From Burkholderia sp. E7m39 (lineage in GTDB: Bacteria > Pseudomonadota > Gammaproteobacteria > Burkholderiales > Burkholderiaceae): 52,297 bases of DNA. The notes below the pieces were generated by a model. The model was given only the letters and a program-made list of their open reading frames with translations, was not told the origin of the DNA and made no database searches. Position numbers and translations under genes: made by a program. This document shows, piece after piece, positions 37,201 to 45,891 of this stretch (position 1 is the stretch's first letter; each line of letters opens with the position of its first letter). The stretch is taken from NCBI GenBank assembly GCA_001319865.1, contig BBSL01000028.1, positions 1 through 52,297 of the forward strand, in the 5' to 3' direction.

Positions 37201-38353
37201 CTTCGATTTCCAGCGCTTCCGTGCGCAGCAGCTTTTCACCCGGCCCATATTCGCCGTCGAACCACTTCAGCTCGAAGCGCGCGACGGGAATGTCGTGAAT
37301 CTTGCCGAGATTGTGATCGAGACGCGTGACTTCGAGCCAGTTGCCTTCCGGATCGACCATCCGCCACCAGGCGAGGTTATCGAGCGCCGTGCCCCACAGC
37401 ACGGCCTTCTTGCCGCCCGCGTTCATCGCGACATTGCCGCCGATGCACGAAGCGTCCAGCGACGTCGGGTCGACGGCGAACACATAGCCCGCCTGCTCGG
37501 CCGCTTCCGTCACGCGGCGCGTGACGACGCCCGCGCCGGAGAAAATGGTCGGCACCTTGTGCGCGACGCCGGGCAATTCGGTCAGTTCGACCGCGCCGAG
37601 CTGTTCGAGCTTTTCGGTGTTGATGACGGCCGAGAACGGCGTGAGCGGCACCGCGCCGCCCGTGTAGCCCGTGCCGCCGCCGCGCGGAATCACGGTCAGG
37701 CCGAGTTCGAAGCACGCCTTGATGAGACCGGCGATCTCCGCTTCCGTGTCCGGCGTCAGCACGACGAACGGATATTCGACGCGCCAGTCGGTCGCGTCCG
37801 TCACGTGCGACACGCGCGCGAGGCCGTCGAAGCGGATGTTGTCCTTCTGCGTCTGGCGGCCCAGCACTCGGGTCGCGCGGCGGCGCAACTCGGCCATCTT
37901 GTCGAATTCGCCCGCGAATGCATCGACGGCGCGCCGCGCCGCCGCGACCAGCGTCTCGACGCGCGCGGCGCGATCGACGCCCGCTTCGTCGCCATGTTCG
38001 ACGAGGTCGGCACGGCGGCGTTTTTCGATTTCCGCGAGACGGTGATTCAGCGCTTCGATCAGCAGCGCGCGGCGCTTCGGATTGTCGAGCAGATCGTCTT
38101 GCAGGTAGGGATTGCGGCGCACGACCCAGATGTCGCCCAGCACTTCGTACAGCATGCGCGCCGAGCGGCCCGTGCGGCGCTCGTTACGCAGTTCGTCGAG
38201 CGCGGCCCAGGCTTCGTCGCCGAGCAGCCGGATGACGATTTCGCGGTCGGAAAACGACGTGTAGTTATAGGGAATTTCGCGCAGACGCGGTTCGGCATCG
38301 GCGGCGACGGTGGCGGCAGCGCCGTTCGGATCGAAAACTTGAGGTGCGTTCAT
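34235..38353 (-). CDS. Giant FAD-linked oxidase with Fe-S and CCG domains (DUF3683 N terminus)
   Basis: The protein has 1372 residues. In order it has an N-terminal DUF3683-like region (about 20-150), a GlcD-type FAD-binding domain ([13 protein letters not shown] near 222), an FAD-linked oxidase C-terminal domain with [12 protein letters not shown], two 4Fe-4S motifs ([11 protein letters not shown] near 853, [11 protein letters not shown] near 914), and two CCG domains (CCGYPQRG near 1101; CCGESG near 1229 with TSCPSCLQG near the end). It is therefore a fusion of a 2-hydroxyacid dehydrogenase with a GlcF-like Fe-S electron-transfer part, like YdiJ but longer. The substrate is probably a D-2-hydroxyacid such as lactate or 2-hydroxyglutarate; I cannot tell which. 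It is first in the minus-strand run reaching aspS. Confidence 0.9.
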   Translation of the reverse strand: MNAPQVFDPNGAAATVAADAEPRLREIPYNYTSFSDREIVIRLLGDEAWAALDELRNERRTGRSARMLYEVLGDIWVVRRNPYLQDDLLDNPKRRALLIEALNHRLAEIEKRRRADLVEHGDEAGVDRAARVETLVAAARRAVDAFAGEFDKMAELRRRATRVLGRQTQKDNIRFDGLARVSHVTDATDWRVEYPFVVLTPDTEAEIAGLIKACFELGLTVIPRGGGTGYTGGAVPLTPFSAVINTEKLEQLGAVELTELPGVAHKVPTIFSGAGVVTRRVTEAAEQAGYVFAVDPTSLDASCIGGNVAMNAGGKKAVLWGTALDNLAWWRMVDPEGNWLEVTRLDHNLGKIHDIPVARFELKWFDGEYGPGEKLLRTEALEIEGRRFRKEGLGKDVTDKFLAGLPGVQKEGCDGLITSARWVLHKMPAHTRTVCLEFFGQAREAIPSIVEIKDYLFETSKEGGAILAGLEHLDERYLRAVGYATKSKRNAFPKMVLIGDIVGDNADAVAAATSEVIRMANGKSGEGFVAVSAEARKRFWLDRSRTAAIAKHTNAFKINEDVVIPLNRMGEYTDGIERINIELSIKNKLQLVDALEAFFQAGKLPLGKTDDANEIPSAELLEDRVHQALELLGHVKKRWEFLRDKLDLSLREAQHYLVGLGYAGLAEKFADRVDDQPDANVFHIVQDRTVRVSWKQEIRAELRQIFNGGEFKPILDEAQAIHKHVLRGRVFVALHMHAGDGNVHTNIPVNSDNYEMLQDAHTAVARIMKLARSLDGVISGEHGIGITKLEFLTDDEIGEFRAYKQRVDPQGRFNAGKLLEGADLRNAYTPSFGLMGYESLIMQQSDIGAIADSVKDCLRCGKCKPVCATHVPRANLLYSPRNKILATSLLVEAFLYEEQTRRGVSIKHWDEFNDVADHCTVCHKCATPCPVKIDFGDVTMNMRNLLRKMGKKKFNAGNAAGMFFLNATNPQTINLARTAMMGVGYKAQRLGNDLLKKIVKKQTAHPPATTGKPPVVEQVIHFVNKKMPGNLPKKTARALLDIEDNKIVPIIRNPKSTTVDSEAVFYFPGCGSERLFSQVGLATQAMLWEAGVQTVLPPGYLCCGYPQRGSGQYDKAEQIVTDNRVLFHRVANTLNYLDIKTVVVSCGTCYDQLAGYEFDKIFPGCRIIDIHEFLLEKGIKLDGVTGTRYMYHDPCHTPIKTMDPVKLVNELMGTEKNDGYRIEKNDRCCGESGTLAVTRPDISTQVRFRKEEEIRKGAAKLRGIPVVADAGANAINMANAAAGAAGAPAGSVLKAGDGPQPNGANGANGSPTDVKILTSCPSCLQGLSRYNEDANVEADYIVVEIARHVLGENWMADYVQRANNGGIERVLV

Positions 38354-38966
38354 GTTCGGACGATTCGGTAGGTCAGCGATCCGCGCTCATCGCATGTGCG
38401 TAACGAGGCGGGCGGATGATCGCTGACAAAGCGCGCGTGGGGCGCAATGCTGGAAATCTTCTAGTGTGCGAAGCCTCGACCGGCGGCCACTGCCCGGGAT
38501 CGCCGGGGACATGGCAAGGAAGTAAGGGGCCGGTCGCGTCGCGGCGCTCAGATATAGCTACACGATCGTGCATGCCGCACGTGCCGCTGCGCCGCGGGGC
38601 GAGCCTCACGCGGGACGGGCATCAAATGGGCGATCCGAGGCTGCCAATGCATCATCCGATCCTTGTTCCAAAATAAGATTCTACCGCATGATCCGCGCGC
38701 GCGTTGACGCCGGAATGTCCGTGCGACAAGCCTTTGCGCGTTGGCCTGCCGAAATTCGTCACGAAAATGCCCACGGGCGACCGGCGCGCGCCGGACGCTC
38801 GACGCAAGCCGGCGGCAGCGGATTTCTCGACCGTCCGGTCGGCTGGCCGGGCCGCGCGGCGCGCCTTGTCCGTCTGGCCGATTGCCGGATCAGGCGCGTC
38901 CGGACGAGCGGTTGGCGCTATCATTGATCTTTTCCCGTCCGAAATAGCGCATCGCGCGTGATCCGC
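38354..38966. other. 613-base intergenic region between the giant oxidoreductase and ilvA
   Basis: No gene or RNA could be supported on either strand; the short open frames lack ribosome sites and family likeness. The stretch holds the divergent promoters and several perfect palindromes: CACGATCGTG (38561-38570), CCGGCGCGCGCCGG (38781-38794), and CGACCG/CGGTCG around TC (38828-38841), besides the inverted repeat listed separately. Confidence 0.5.
38372..38427. promoter_or_regulatory. 10-base inverted repeat just upstream of the giant oxidoreductase
   Basis: GTCAGCGATC (38372-38381) and GATCGCTGAC (38418-38427) are perfect inverse copies, centred about 46 bases from the ATG at 38353. It could be an operator or a leader hairpin for the operon; the partner is unknown. 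Confidence 0.4.
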
Positions 38967-40490
38967 ATGGCTTCCCACGACTATCTGAAGAAAATCCTCA
39001 CCGCCCGCGTCTACGACGTCGCGCGTGAGACCGAACTCGAACATGCGCGGAATCTGTCCGCACGGCTGCGCAACCCGATTTACCTGAAGCGCGAAGACAA
39101 TCAGCCCGTCTTCTCGTTCAAGCTGCGCGGCGCATACAACAAGATGGCGCACATTCCCGCCGACGCCCTCGCGCGCGGCGTGATCACGGCTTCGGCGGGC
39201 AATCATGCGCAGGGCGTCGCGCTGTCGGCGGCGCGCATGGGCGTGAAGGCGATCATCGTGGTGCCCGTGACCACGCCTCAAGTGAAGGTCGACGCCGTGC
39301 GCGCGCACGGCGGCCCGACCGTCGAGGTCGTGCAGTCGGGCGAATCGTATAGCGACGCCTACGCGCACGCGGTGAAGCTGCAGGAACAGCACGGCCTGAC
39401 ATTCGTGCATCCGTTCGACGATCCATACGTGATCGCGGGCCAGGGCACCGTCGCGATGGAAGTGCTGAGCCAGCATCAGGCGCCCATTCACGCCATCTTC
39501 GTTCCGATCGGCGGCGGCGGTCTCGCGGCGGGCATCGCGGCGTACGTGAAATCGGTGCGCCCGGAGATCAAAGTGATCGGCGTGCAGACCGACGACTCCT
39601 GCGCGATGGCGCAATCGCTGAAGGCGGGCAAACGCGTGACGCTGAACGAAGTTGGCCTGTTTTCGGATGGCACGGCGGTGAAGCTGGTCGGCGAGGAGAC
39701 CTTCCGGCTTTGCCAGGAATATCTCGACGAAGTGCTGACGGTGAACACCGATGCCCTCTGCGCCGCGATCAAGGACGTCTTCCAGGACACGCGCAGCGTG
39801 CTGGAGCCGGCCGGCTCGCTGGCCGTGGCGGGCGCGAAACAGTATGCGGAGCGCGAAGGCATCGAGAATCAGACGCTGATCGCCGTGACGTCGGGCGCGA
39901 ACATGAATTTCGACCGCATGCGCTTCGTCGCGGAACGCGCGGAAGTCGGCGAGGCGCGCGAGGCCGTGTTCGCCGTGACGATTCCCGAAGAGCGCGGCAG
40001 CTTCAAGCGCTTCTGCGAACTGGTCGGCACGCGCAGCGTCACCGAGTTCAACTACCGCATCGCCGATTCGAAGTCGGCGCATATCTTCGTCGGCGTGCAG
40101 ATCCGCAATCGCAGCGAATCCGCGCAGATTCTGGGCGCACTGGAGGCGCATCGCTTCGCGACCGTCGACCTCACCGGCGACGAACTGTCGAAGCAGCACA
40201 TCCGTTACATGGTCGGCGGACGCTCGCCGCTCGCGCACGACGAACGCCTGTTCCGCTTCGAGTTTCCCGAGCGGCCGGGCGCGCTGATGAAGTTCCTGTC
40301 GTCGATGGCGCCGAACTGGAATATCAGCCTGTTCCACTACCGGAATCAGGGTGCCGACTACAGTTCCATTCTTGTCGGCATTCAGGTGCCGTCGGCGGAA
40401 GATGCCGAATTCGCGCGCTTTCTCGCGACGCTCGGCTATCCGTACTGGGAAGAGACGGCGAACCCCGTGTACCGCCTGTTCCTCGCGTAA
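38967..40490 (+). CDS. ilvA: Threonine ammonia-lyase, biosynthetic
   Basis: IlvA deaminates threonine to 2-ketobutyrate, the first step of isoleucine synthesis. The start ATG 38967 ([20 protein letters not shown]) gives 507 residues; a GTG three codons earlier is possible. PLP attaches at Lys52 in [11 protein letters not shown]; the phosphate-binding loop is [14 protein letters not shown]. The C-terminal third holds two ACT-like regulatory domains ([33 protein letters not shown]), the long biosynthetic form normally inhibited by isoleucine, unlike the short catabolic TdcB. It starts a plus-strand run with the 5'-nucleotidase (12 bases) and queF. The upstream gap is unusually long. Confidence 0.96.
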   Translation: MASHDYLKKILTARVYDVARETELEHARNLSARLRNPIYLKREDNQPVFSFKLRGAYNKMAHIPADALARGVITASAGNHAQGVALSAARMGVKAIIVVPVTTPQVKVDAVRAHGGPTVEVVQSGESYSDAYAHAVKLQEQHGLTFVHPFDDPYVIAGQGTVAMEVLSQHQAPIHAIFVPIGGGGLAAGIAAYVKSVRPEIKVIGVQTDDSCAMAQSLKAGKRVTLNEVGLFSDGTAVKLVGEETFRLCQEYLDEVLTVNTDALCAAIKDVFQDTRSVLEPAGSLAVAGAKQYAEREGIENQTLIAVTSGANMNFDRMRFVAERAEVGEAREAVFAVTIPEERGSFKRFCELVGTRSVTEFNYRIADSKSAHIFVGVQIRNRSESAQILGALEAHRFATVDLTGDELSKQHIRYMVGGRSPLAHDERLFRFEFPERPGALMKFLSSMAPNWNISLFHYRNQGADYSSILVGIQVPSAEDAEFARFLATLGYPYWEETANPVYRLFLA

Positions 40491-40502
40491 CGCGGCGCGC
40501 GC

Positions 40503-41405
40503 ATGGCCTTTTCACTCGACGACAAACTGGTGGTGGCGATCTCTTCGCGCGCACTGTTCGATTTCGAAGAAGAGAATCGCGTCTACGAGAAAGGCGATCT
40601 GCGCGCGTACGAAGCATTGCAGCGCGAGCGGCTGAACGTGCCCGCGAAGCCGGGCGTCGCGTTTCCGCTGATCCGCAAACTGCTGGCGTTGAATGCGGGC
40701 ACGCATCGTGTGGAAGTCGTGATCCTGTCGCGCAGCGATCCCATCAGCGGCCTGCGCGCGTTCAGTTCGTGCCGCGAGCACGGGCTTGCCATCGAGCGCG
40801 GCGTGTTCACGCGCGGACGCGCGCCGTTCGAATATCTGAAGCCGCTGAATGCGTCGCTGTTTCTGTCGGCCAATCAGGACGACGTGCGAGATGCGCTCAC
40901 GGCGGGTTTCCCGGCTGCGCGCGTGTTGCCGGAATCGGCGAAAATGGCGAGCAAGTATCCCGACGAAATCCGCATTGCGTTCGACGGCGACGCCGTGCTG
41001 TTTTCCGACGAAGCGGAGCGCGTGTTTCAGAAGGACGGACTGAGTGCGTTCGTCGGTCACGAGATCGACAACAAGCATTTGCCGCTGGCCGACGGACCGC
41101 TGAAGCCTTTGCTGCAGGCGCTGCATCGTCTGCAGACACTCGCCGACGAAGCCGCGCCGATGCACATTCGCACCGCGCTGGTGACGGCGCGCTCGGCGCC
41201 CGCGCACGAGCGCGCGATACGCACGCTGATGGCCTGGAACATCGAAATCGACGAAGCGATGTTTCTTGGCGGACTCGACAAAAGCGCGTTTCTGCGCGAG
41301 TTCGAGCCGGACTTTTTCTTCGACGACCAAATTCGCCACTGCGAATCGGCCCGCGTCGTGACGGCGACGGGACATGTCGTGAGTGGCATCGTGAACGCAT
41401 CATGA
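40503..41405 (+). CDS. 5'-nucleotidase, NT5C1-like family
   Basis: This 300-residue protein has the 5'-nucleotidase family found in bacteria and as cytosolic NT5C1 in animals. Supporting segments are [73 protein letters not shown], and [16 protein letters not shown] near the end, giving a HAD-like set of aspartates. It should release phosphate from nucleoside monophosphates; its preferred base is unknown. The start ATG lies 12 bases after the ilvA stop, and its stop overlaps the queF ATG (ATGA), so it is translationally coupled with queF. Confidence 0.85.
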   Translation: MAFSLDDKLVVAISSRALFDFEEENRVYEKGDLRAYEALQRERLNVPAKPGVAFPLIRKLLALNAGTHRVEVVILSRSDPISGLRAFSSCREHGLAIERGVFTRGRAPFEYLKPLNASLFLSANQDDVRDALTAGFPAARVLPESAKMASKYPDEIRIAFDGDAVLFSDEAERVFQKDGLSAFVGHEIDNKHLPLADGPLKPLLQALHRLQTLADEAAPMHIRTALVTARSAPAHERAIRTLMAWNIEIDEAMFLGGLDKSAFLREFEPDFFFDDQIRHCESARVVTATGHVVSGIVNAS

Positions 41406-42226
41406 CACCCGAACAATCACCGCTGGGCAAGCCAGCTGCCTATACCGAGCAGTACGACGCATCGCTGCTCTTTCCGATCGCGCGCAAGAACGCGCGCGAT
41501 CAGATCGGCATCGGCGCGACGCTGCCGTTTTTCGGCACGGACATCTGGAACGCGTACGAGCTATCGTGGCTGAACGCGCGCGGCAAGCCGCAGATCGCGA
41601 TCGCCACGTTTTACATTCCCGCCGAATCGCCGAATATCGTCGAGTCGAAGTCGTTCAAGCTGTACCTCGGCTCGTTTGCGCAGACTTCGTTCGATTCAAT
41701 CGAGGCGGTGCGCGACACCATCAAGCGCGATGTGTCGGCGGCGTGCGGCGCGTCTGTGTCGCTGCATCTGTATCCGCCCGCGGAGTTTCCGAAGCTGGCG
41801 CTCGACGAGTTCGAAGGGACGTCGCTGGATCGGCTCGATCTGGACACGGATGTGTATCAGCCGGACGCATCGTTGCTGAAGGCGGCGCTCGATGAAGCGC
41901 CCGTCGAGGAGACGCTGTTCTCCAATCTGCTGAAATCGAATTGTCCAGTGACGGGTCAGCCGGATTGGGGCTCGGTGCAGATTCACTACGTCGGGCCGCA
42001 GATCGATCAGGCTTCGTTGCTTCGATACATCATTTCGTATCGGACCCATACGGGGTTTCATGAACAGTGCGTCGAGAAGATTTTTCTCGATGTTCTGCAG
42101 GCTTGTCAGCCTGTGAAGCTCGCTGTTTATGCGCGCTATACGCGGCGCGGAGGACTCGATATCAATCCGTTTCGGACCAATTTCAATCTGCCGATGCCGG
42201 ATAATTTGCGCACTGCGCGGCAGTGA
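41402..42226 (+). CDS. queF: NADPH-dependent 7-cyano-7-deazaguanine reductase
   Basis: QueF reduces preQ0 to preQ1 in queuosine synthesis for tRNA wobble positions. The start ATG 41402 ([20 protein letters not shown]) gives 274 residues, the long E. coli-type bimodular form. The catalytic cysteine is in [17 protein letters not shown] (Cys181), with the catalytic Asp seven residues later. The NADPH motif [15 protein letters not shown] is present. A frame open upstream from about 39710 is not the gene. It is coupled by ATGA overlap to the 5'-nucleotidase. After its stop comes a T-rich stretch and, about 50 bases on, the long inverted-repeat element shared with the convergent ridA. Confidence 0.97.
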   Translation: MTPEQSPLGKPAAYTEQYDASLLFPIARKNARDQIGIGATLPFFGTDIWNAYELSWLNARGKPQIAIATFYIPAESPNIVESKSFKLYLGSFAQTSFDSIEAVRDTIKRDVSAACGASVSLHLYPPAEFPKLALDEFEGTSLDRLDLDTDVYQPDASLLKAALDEAPVEETLFSNLLKSNCPVTGQPDWGSVQIHYVGPQIDQASLLRYIISYRTHTGFHEQCVEKIFLDVLQACQPVKLAVYARYTRRGGLDINPFRTNFNLPMPDNLRTARQ

Positions 42227-42332
42227 TTTTTTGGTTTTTCTGTCTTTTTTCTGTCTGTTTGCAACGCTGATTTTTTGCGGGCATCCGCTCTTTGCCTCTG
42301 GTTTATTGGCGTTGCCCCTGTGCGGGGCGGCA

Positions 42333-42366
42333 CCTACTTTTCTTTGCAGCGGCAAAGAAAAGTAGG
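42333..42366. repeat. 15-bp hairpin in the left arm
   Basis: CCTACTTTTCTTTGC pairs perfectly with GCAAAGAAAAGTAGG around a 4-base loop (AGCG). It is identical in stem to the right-arm hairpin and lies 107 bases past the queF stop. Confidence 0.9.
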
Positions 42367-42541
42367 CAAAAGAAAGCCGCTCACACCGCCAGCCCTCGTT
42401 CCTACCCACGGGCTCTCAACGTCCCCACACTTCACGCGGCAATGTTCTCACCCAGGTTCGTTGCCTGCGTTCTCTCCCTTCGCCTCACCCGCTTCACGCA
42501 CCCGTAGCAGAGCTAACCACGTCCGTGGGGCGATGTCCTCA

Positions 42542-42652
42542 TGCGGCAAACTATGTGTAGGTTGTCCCGCCGTTGGAGACTGCGCACGACGAAAACCCCC
42601 GCGCACCGAGGGTTTCCTGTGTGGCGCGAGGGTCGACACAGAGTTTGCCGCA
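42542..42652. repeat. Central inverted repeat with nested small hairpin
   Basis: TGCGGCAAACTATGTGT (42542-42558) and its inverse at 42636-42652 pair at 16 of 17 positions. Between them AAACCC (42593-42598) faces GGGTTT (42610-42615). The whole region could fold into a branched structure centred within the larger element. Confidence 0.8.
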
Positions 42653-42825
42653 CAAGGGCTCAGATCATCTGGCGTAGCTGTTTGTTGTACCGACGTACGA
42701 AGCGTGTGAGGCGCTGTTTAGCGCGCTGGCAACTTACGCGAGCCGAAGCGGGAAGGCGTGAAGGATGGGGCGTTGAGAGCCCGTGGGCACACGTCAAGCG
42801 GCTCGGTGTGAGCCGCTTTCTTTTG

Positions 42826-42859
42826 CCTACTTTTCTTTGCGGCTGCAAAGAAAAGTAGG
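42826..42859. repeat. 15-bp hairpin in the right arm
   Basis: It has the same 15-base stem as 42333-42366, with loop GGCT instead of AGCG. It lies 70 bases past the ridA stop, reading the minus strand. Confidence 0.9.
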
Positions 42860-42928
42860 TGCCGCCCCGCACAGGGGCAATGCTAATAGACCAGAGACAA
42901 AAAGCGGATGCCACCAAACAAAAAAACC

Positions 42929-43315
42929 TTAAGCCGCAGGCTTCTTATACGCGACGCAGTCAACTTCAACCTTACAGTCGATCACCATCGACGACACCAC
43001 ACACGCCCGCGCAGGCGGATTCGCGCCAAAGTACTCCTTGAACACCTTATTGAACGAAGCAAAATCACGCGCATCGTCGAGCCACACGCCACACCGCACG
43101 ACGTGCTCCGGCCCATACCCCGCCTCGGTCAGAATGGCGAGAACGTTCTGAATCGCTTTGTGCGACTGCTCGACGATCCCGCCGTTGATCACCTCGCCGT
43201 TCTCCATCGGCGTCTGCCCCGACACGAACAGCCAGCCATCCGCCTCGACCGCGCGCGCAAACGGCATCACCTGACCGCCCGTGCCCTTGCCACCTTCAAC
43301 GCCATAACGCTTCAT
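42929..43315 (-). CDS. RidA-family enamine/imine deaminase
   Basis: This is a 128-residue RidA (YjgF/YER057c) protein. Members hydrolyse reactive 2-aminoacrylate and related enamines or imines produced by PLP dehydratases and amino acid oxidases. The N-terminal half has PFARAVEADGWLFVSGQTPM and the C-terminal half ARACVVSSMVIDCKVEVDCV; the usual catalytic Arg position is occupied by the Arg in PPARACVV. It follows the deacylase gene by 52 bases on the same strand, and a D-serine dehydratase-like enzyme is encoded nearby, a natural source of 2-aminoacrylate. Its stop lies only 16 bases from the right edge of the long inverted-repeat element. Confidence 0.88.
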   Translation of the reverse strand: MKRYGVEGGKGTGGQVMPFARAVEADGWLFVSGQTPMENGEVINGGIVEQSHKAIQNVLAILTEAGYGPEHVVRCGVWLDDARDFASFNKVFKEYFGANPPARACVVSSMVIDCKVEVDCVAYKKPAA

Positions 43316-43367
43316 CGTTCAACTCCTGTAACGTAAGCGCGCCCGCAACCCCTGCGGACGCAAAAAT

Positions 43368-44855
43368 TCAGAATGCCTGCGCAAGCTCCGCACGCGACGC
43401 CGCCGTCGCACCGCGCGCGACAAACCGGCCCGCGCGCTCACCCGTCAGCTTGCCCTCCCGATACGACAGCACGCCATTCACCCACACGGCATCGATGCCG
43501 TCGGCGGCCTGCTGGGGCTTGTCGAACGTTGCCGCGTCGCGCACGCGCGCCGGGTCGAACAGCACGAGATCGGCGTGATAGCCGATATGCACTTCGCCGC
43601 GCTCTTTCAGGCCGAAGCGCCGCGCCGACAGGCTCGTCATCTTGCGAATCGCTTCTTCGAGCGGAATCAGTTTCTGGTCGCGCGCATAGTGGCCGAGCAC
43701 GCGCGGAAACGCACCCCACAAGCGCGGATGCGGCAACGGATCATTCGGCAAGCCGTCGGAGCCGACCATCGTCGCGGGATGCGACAGGATGCGCCGCACG
43801 TCGTCCTCGGACATGTTGTGATACACCACACCCGCCGGTTGCAGGCGCTTGCCCGCCTCCTGCTGCGTCACGCCCCATTCGGCGGCGATGTCCTTGATCA
43901 GCTTGCCCGCCATCTCCGGATGCGGCGTCGACCACGTCACCGTGATGTCGATATCGCCCATCACCTGCTTCAGATCGAGCGTCGACGAACTGCGGTTGTA
44001 CGGATAACAGTCGCAACCGACAGGATGAAACTGCCGCGCGCCTTCGAGCGACGCGAGCACCTCCGCACTGCGTCCCCAGTTCGACGGCCCCGCGCACTTC
44101 AGATGCGAAATCACGACAGGCACGCGCGCGTGCTTGCCGATCCGGTACGCCTCGTCCATCGCATCGAGGATCGCGTCGAACTCGGTGCGCATGTGTGTCG
44201 TGTACAGCGCGCCCGCCGCCGCGAGCGGCTCCGCGAGCGCCATGACTTCTTCCGTCGGCGCAGCGAAGGCCGAGCCATACGCGAGCCCCGAACTCAAACC
44301 GAGCGCGCCGTTCGCGAGCGCCTCTTCGAGCTGCGCGCGCATGCCTTCGATTTCCTGCGCCGTCGCCGCGCGATCGAGCCGGTCCATGTGGTTGTTGCGC
44401 AGCGCCGTATGGCCGATCAGCGCGCCGACGTTCACGGAAGGCTGCGCCGCATTCACGGCCTCGACATAGGCAGCGAAGGTCGGATACGCGAACGCGTCGC
44501 GCTCGCCGAGCAGGTTCATCGGATCGGGCGGATCACCCTTGAGCGCAACAGGCGACGCGCTGATCCCGCAATTGCCGACGATCACCGTCGTCACGCCCTG
44601 CGTGATCTTCGGCAGCATTTGCGGCGAGCGGATTACGTGCGTGTCGTCGTGCGTGTGCACGTCGATGAAGCCGGGCGCAAGCGCGCGGCCGTTCGCCTCG
44701 ATCACCTCTTCGGCGAGCCAGTTCGACAGATTGCCGATCGCGGCGATCTTCCCATTTCGCAGCGCGACGTCGCGCTCGACAGGCGGCGCGCCCGTGCCAT
44801 CGTACAGTTGCGCGCCGACGATCAGCGTATCGGCGGCTTCGGGATGCGAATGCAT
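43368..44855 (-). CDS. N-acyl-D-amino-acid deacylase
   Basis: This 495-residue amidohydrolase-superfamily enzyme releases D-amino acids from N-acyl derivatives. The zinc-binding PGFIDVHTHDDTHVI motif follows the N-terminal beta domain (ILVGAQLYDGTG-like start). GVTTVIVGNCGISA, the metal Cys/His region, DEAYRIGKHARVPVVISHLK and the C-terminal HIGYHADLVLFDPARVRD are family signatures, together with VGSDGLPNDPLPHPRLWGAF near residue 370. The length is normal for D-aminoacylase. It starts 3 bases after the stop of the RpiR-type regulator and is followed by RidA. The exact acyl and amino acid preference is unknown. Confidence 0.92.
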   Translation of the reverse strand: MHSHPEAADTLIVGAQLYDGTGAPPVERDVALRNGKIAAIGNLSNWLAEEVIEANGRALAPGFIDVHTHDDTHVIRSPQMLPKITQGVTTVIVGNCGISASPVALKGDPPDPMNLLGERDAFAYPTFAAYVEAVNAAQPSVNVGALIGHTALRNNHMDRLDRAATAQEIEGMRAQLEEALANGALGLSSGLAYGSAFAAPTEEVMALAEPLAAAGALYTTHMRTEFDAILDAMDEAYRIGKHARVPVVISHLKCAGPSNWGRSAEVLASLEGARQFHPVGCDCYPYNRSSSTLDLKQVMGDIDITVTWSTPHPEMAGKLIKDIAAEWGVTQQEAGKRLQPAGVVYHNMSEDDVRRILSHPATMVGSDGLPNDPLPHPRLWGAFPRVLGHYARDQKLIPLEEAIRKMTSLSARRFGLKERGEVHIGYHADLVLFDPARVRDAATFDKPQQAADGIDAVWVNGVLSYREGKLTGERAGRFVARGATAASRAELAQAF

Positions 44856-44858
44856 GGA

Positions 44859-45749
44859 TCAGTCTCCTAGCGGTTGTCGGTCGCCGCCGCCGCGATGCGC
44901 ATCGAGCGCATGCTTCATGCGGCGCAGCAGTTCGCGGCTCTCGTCGCCGAGGCTTACGGCCAGTTCGGTGACGAGCACGTCGAGCGCCATCATCATTGCG
45001 TAGCGCGATGACGACGGCTTGTAGATGAAATCGGTTTCGAACGCGACGATGGGAATCACCCAGTCCGCGAGCTTCGCAAGCGGCGACGCGGGCGCCGTCA
45101 CCGTGATCAGCGTCGCGCCGTAGCTGCGCGCGATACTGCAGCTGTCCACCATCTCGGGCACGCGGCCTGTCGTCGACAGTGCGATCACCACGGTGTCGCG
45201 CGAAACCGTCGATGCCACCATACGCTGCAACAAGCCGTCCTGATACGTCGCGACGGGCCGGCCCAGACGCACGAGCCGAAAGCGCATCTCGTCGGCGAGC
45301 GCCGTCGAGCCGCCGCCCATGCCGAACACGTAAATCATGCGTGCTTCGCGCAAGGCAGCCGCGGCCTGCGCAACGGGCGCCAGGCACAGCAGCTGATGGT
45401 TGTGCGTGAGCGCCGTCTGCAACTCGTCGAACACGCGCGTGGCAAGCGCCTCGGGCATGTCGGCTTGCGCGCTGGTTTGCAGGAACCGCTGGCCGACAGC
45501 CGCTGCCTGCGCGAGCCGCAACTTCAGCTCGCGCACATCGCGGCAACCGACGGCCTTTGCAAAGCGCGTCACCGTCGCGACACTCACTTCCGCCTGCTCG
45601 GCGAGCGCGCCGATGCTCGCGCGCGACGCGCCCGTCAGATCGTCGAGAATCAGCGCCGCGACCTTGCGCTCGGCCGAGCGCAACCCGGGCGCACATTCGG
45701 CAATGCGCGCGACGATGTCGAAGGCGACGGGCTCGGCAGACGTATCCAT
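44859..45749 (-). CDS. RpiR/MurR-family regulator with SIS domain
   Basis: This 296-residue regulator has an N-terminal HTH (GASRASIGALAEQAEVSVATVTRFAKAVG in two parts, about residues 35-65) and a C-terminal SIS domain (ARMIYVFGMGGGSTALADEM, and DTVVIALSTTGRVPEMVDSC). SIS domains usually bind phosphosugars, but members near D-amino acid genes are known, so the ligand here is uncertain. Its stop is 3 bases before the deacylase ATG, an operon arrangement. It diverges from the D-serine dehydratase-like gene. Three TAACAT copies spaced about three helical turns apart lie in the 142-base divergent gap, a likely control region for both directions. Confidence 0.9.
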   Translation of the reverse strand: MDTSAEPVAFDIVARIAECAPGLRSAERKVAALILDDLTGASRASIGALAEQAEVSVATVTRFAKAVGCRDVRELKLRLAQAAAVGQRFLQTSAQADMPEALATRVFDELQTALTHNHQLLCLAPVAQAAAALREARMIYVFGMGGGSTALADEMRFRLVRLGRPVATYQDGLLQRMVASTVSRDTVVIALSTTGRVPEMVDSCSIARSYGATLITVTAPASPLAKLADWVIPIVAFETDFIYKPSSSRYAMMMALDVLVTELAVSLGDESRELLRRMKHALDAHRGGGDRQPLGD

Positions 45750-45776
45750 GGCTCATACTTGCCCACGCGCCGCCGC

Positions 45777-45842
45777 TAACATCGCTCGCGGCGGCCGTGG
45801 TACTAAATAACATTTCATCGAACATCGTACTTTCGGTAACAT
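45777..45842. promoter_or_regulatory. Three direct TAACAT copies in the divergent promoter gap
   Basis: TAACAT begins at 45777, 45808 and 45837, giving spacings of 31 and 29 bases, so the copies would lie near the same face of the helix. They sit between the RpiR-type gene and the D-amino acid dehydratase-like gene. Binding by the RpiR-type protein is inferred only. Confidence 0.4.
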
Positions 45843-45891
45843 ATGGAAGTCAACTTCGATTCGATTTAACTGGACGATGGAGCAGGATGAC

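Larger units (their letters stand above)
42280..42912. repeat. Long imperfect inverted-repeat element between queF and ridA
   Basis: The left arm (42280-42437) and the right arm (42756-42912) are inverse copies of about 157 bases with scattered differences. Both begin with GGCATCCGC, then GTTATTGGC-like sequence, then GGCACCTACTTTTCTTTGC, and include CCCACGGGCTCTCAACG. Each arm contains a strong hairpin, and the roughly 320-base centre contains another inverted repeat. No transposase or convincing gene lies inside. I read it as a dispersed non-coding element of the palindromic-repeat type, perhaps common in Paraburkholderia; that is from memory and unverified. It fills the 702-base gap (42227-42928). 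Confidence 0.85.

Noticed and set aside
34229..38371. A 1380-codon open frame on the plus strand across the giant oxidoreductase
   Set aside because: It is the mirror of a well-supported gene in high-GC DNA; its translation is Arg/Val/His-rich and has no family motifs. The same applies to the long antisense frames at 2580-4046, 4295-6505, 11855-14227, 18146-20764, 20680-22617 and 25400-27196.
38652..38957. Possible small gene upstream of ilvA
   Set aside because: Short frames on both strands lack start signals, and their residues look like translated GC-rich non-coding DNA.
39710..41401. Open frame running through ilvA and the nucleotidase into queF
   Set aside because: It is a shifted reading of two clear genes; queF proper starts at ATG 41402.
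42275..42709. Open frames inside the long inverted-repeat element
   Set aside because: They end or begin within repeat arms, have no ribosome sites and no protein-like character; the DNA is better explained as a structured repeat.
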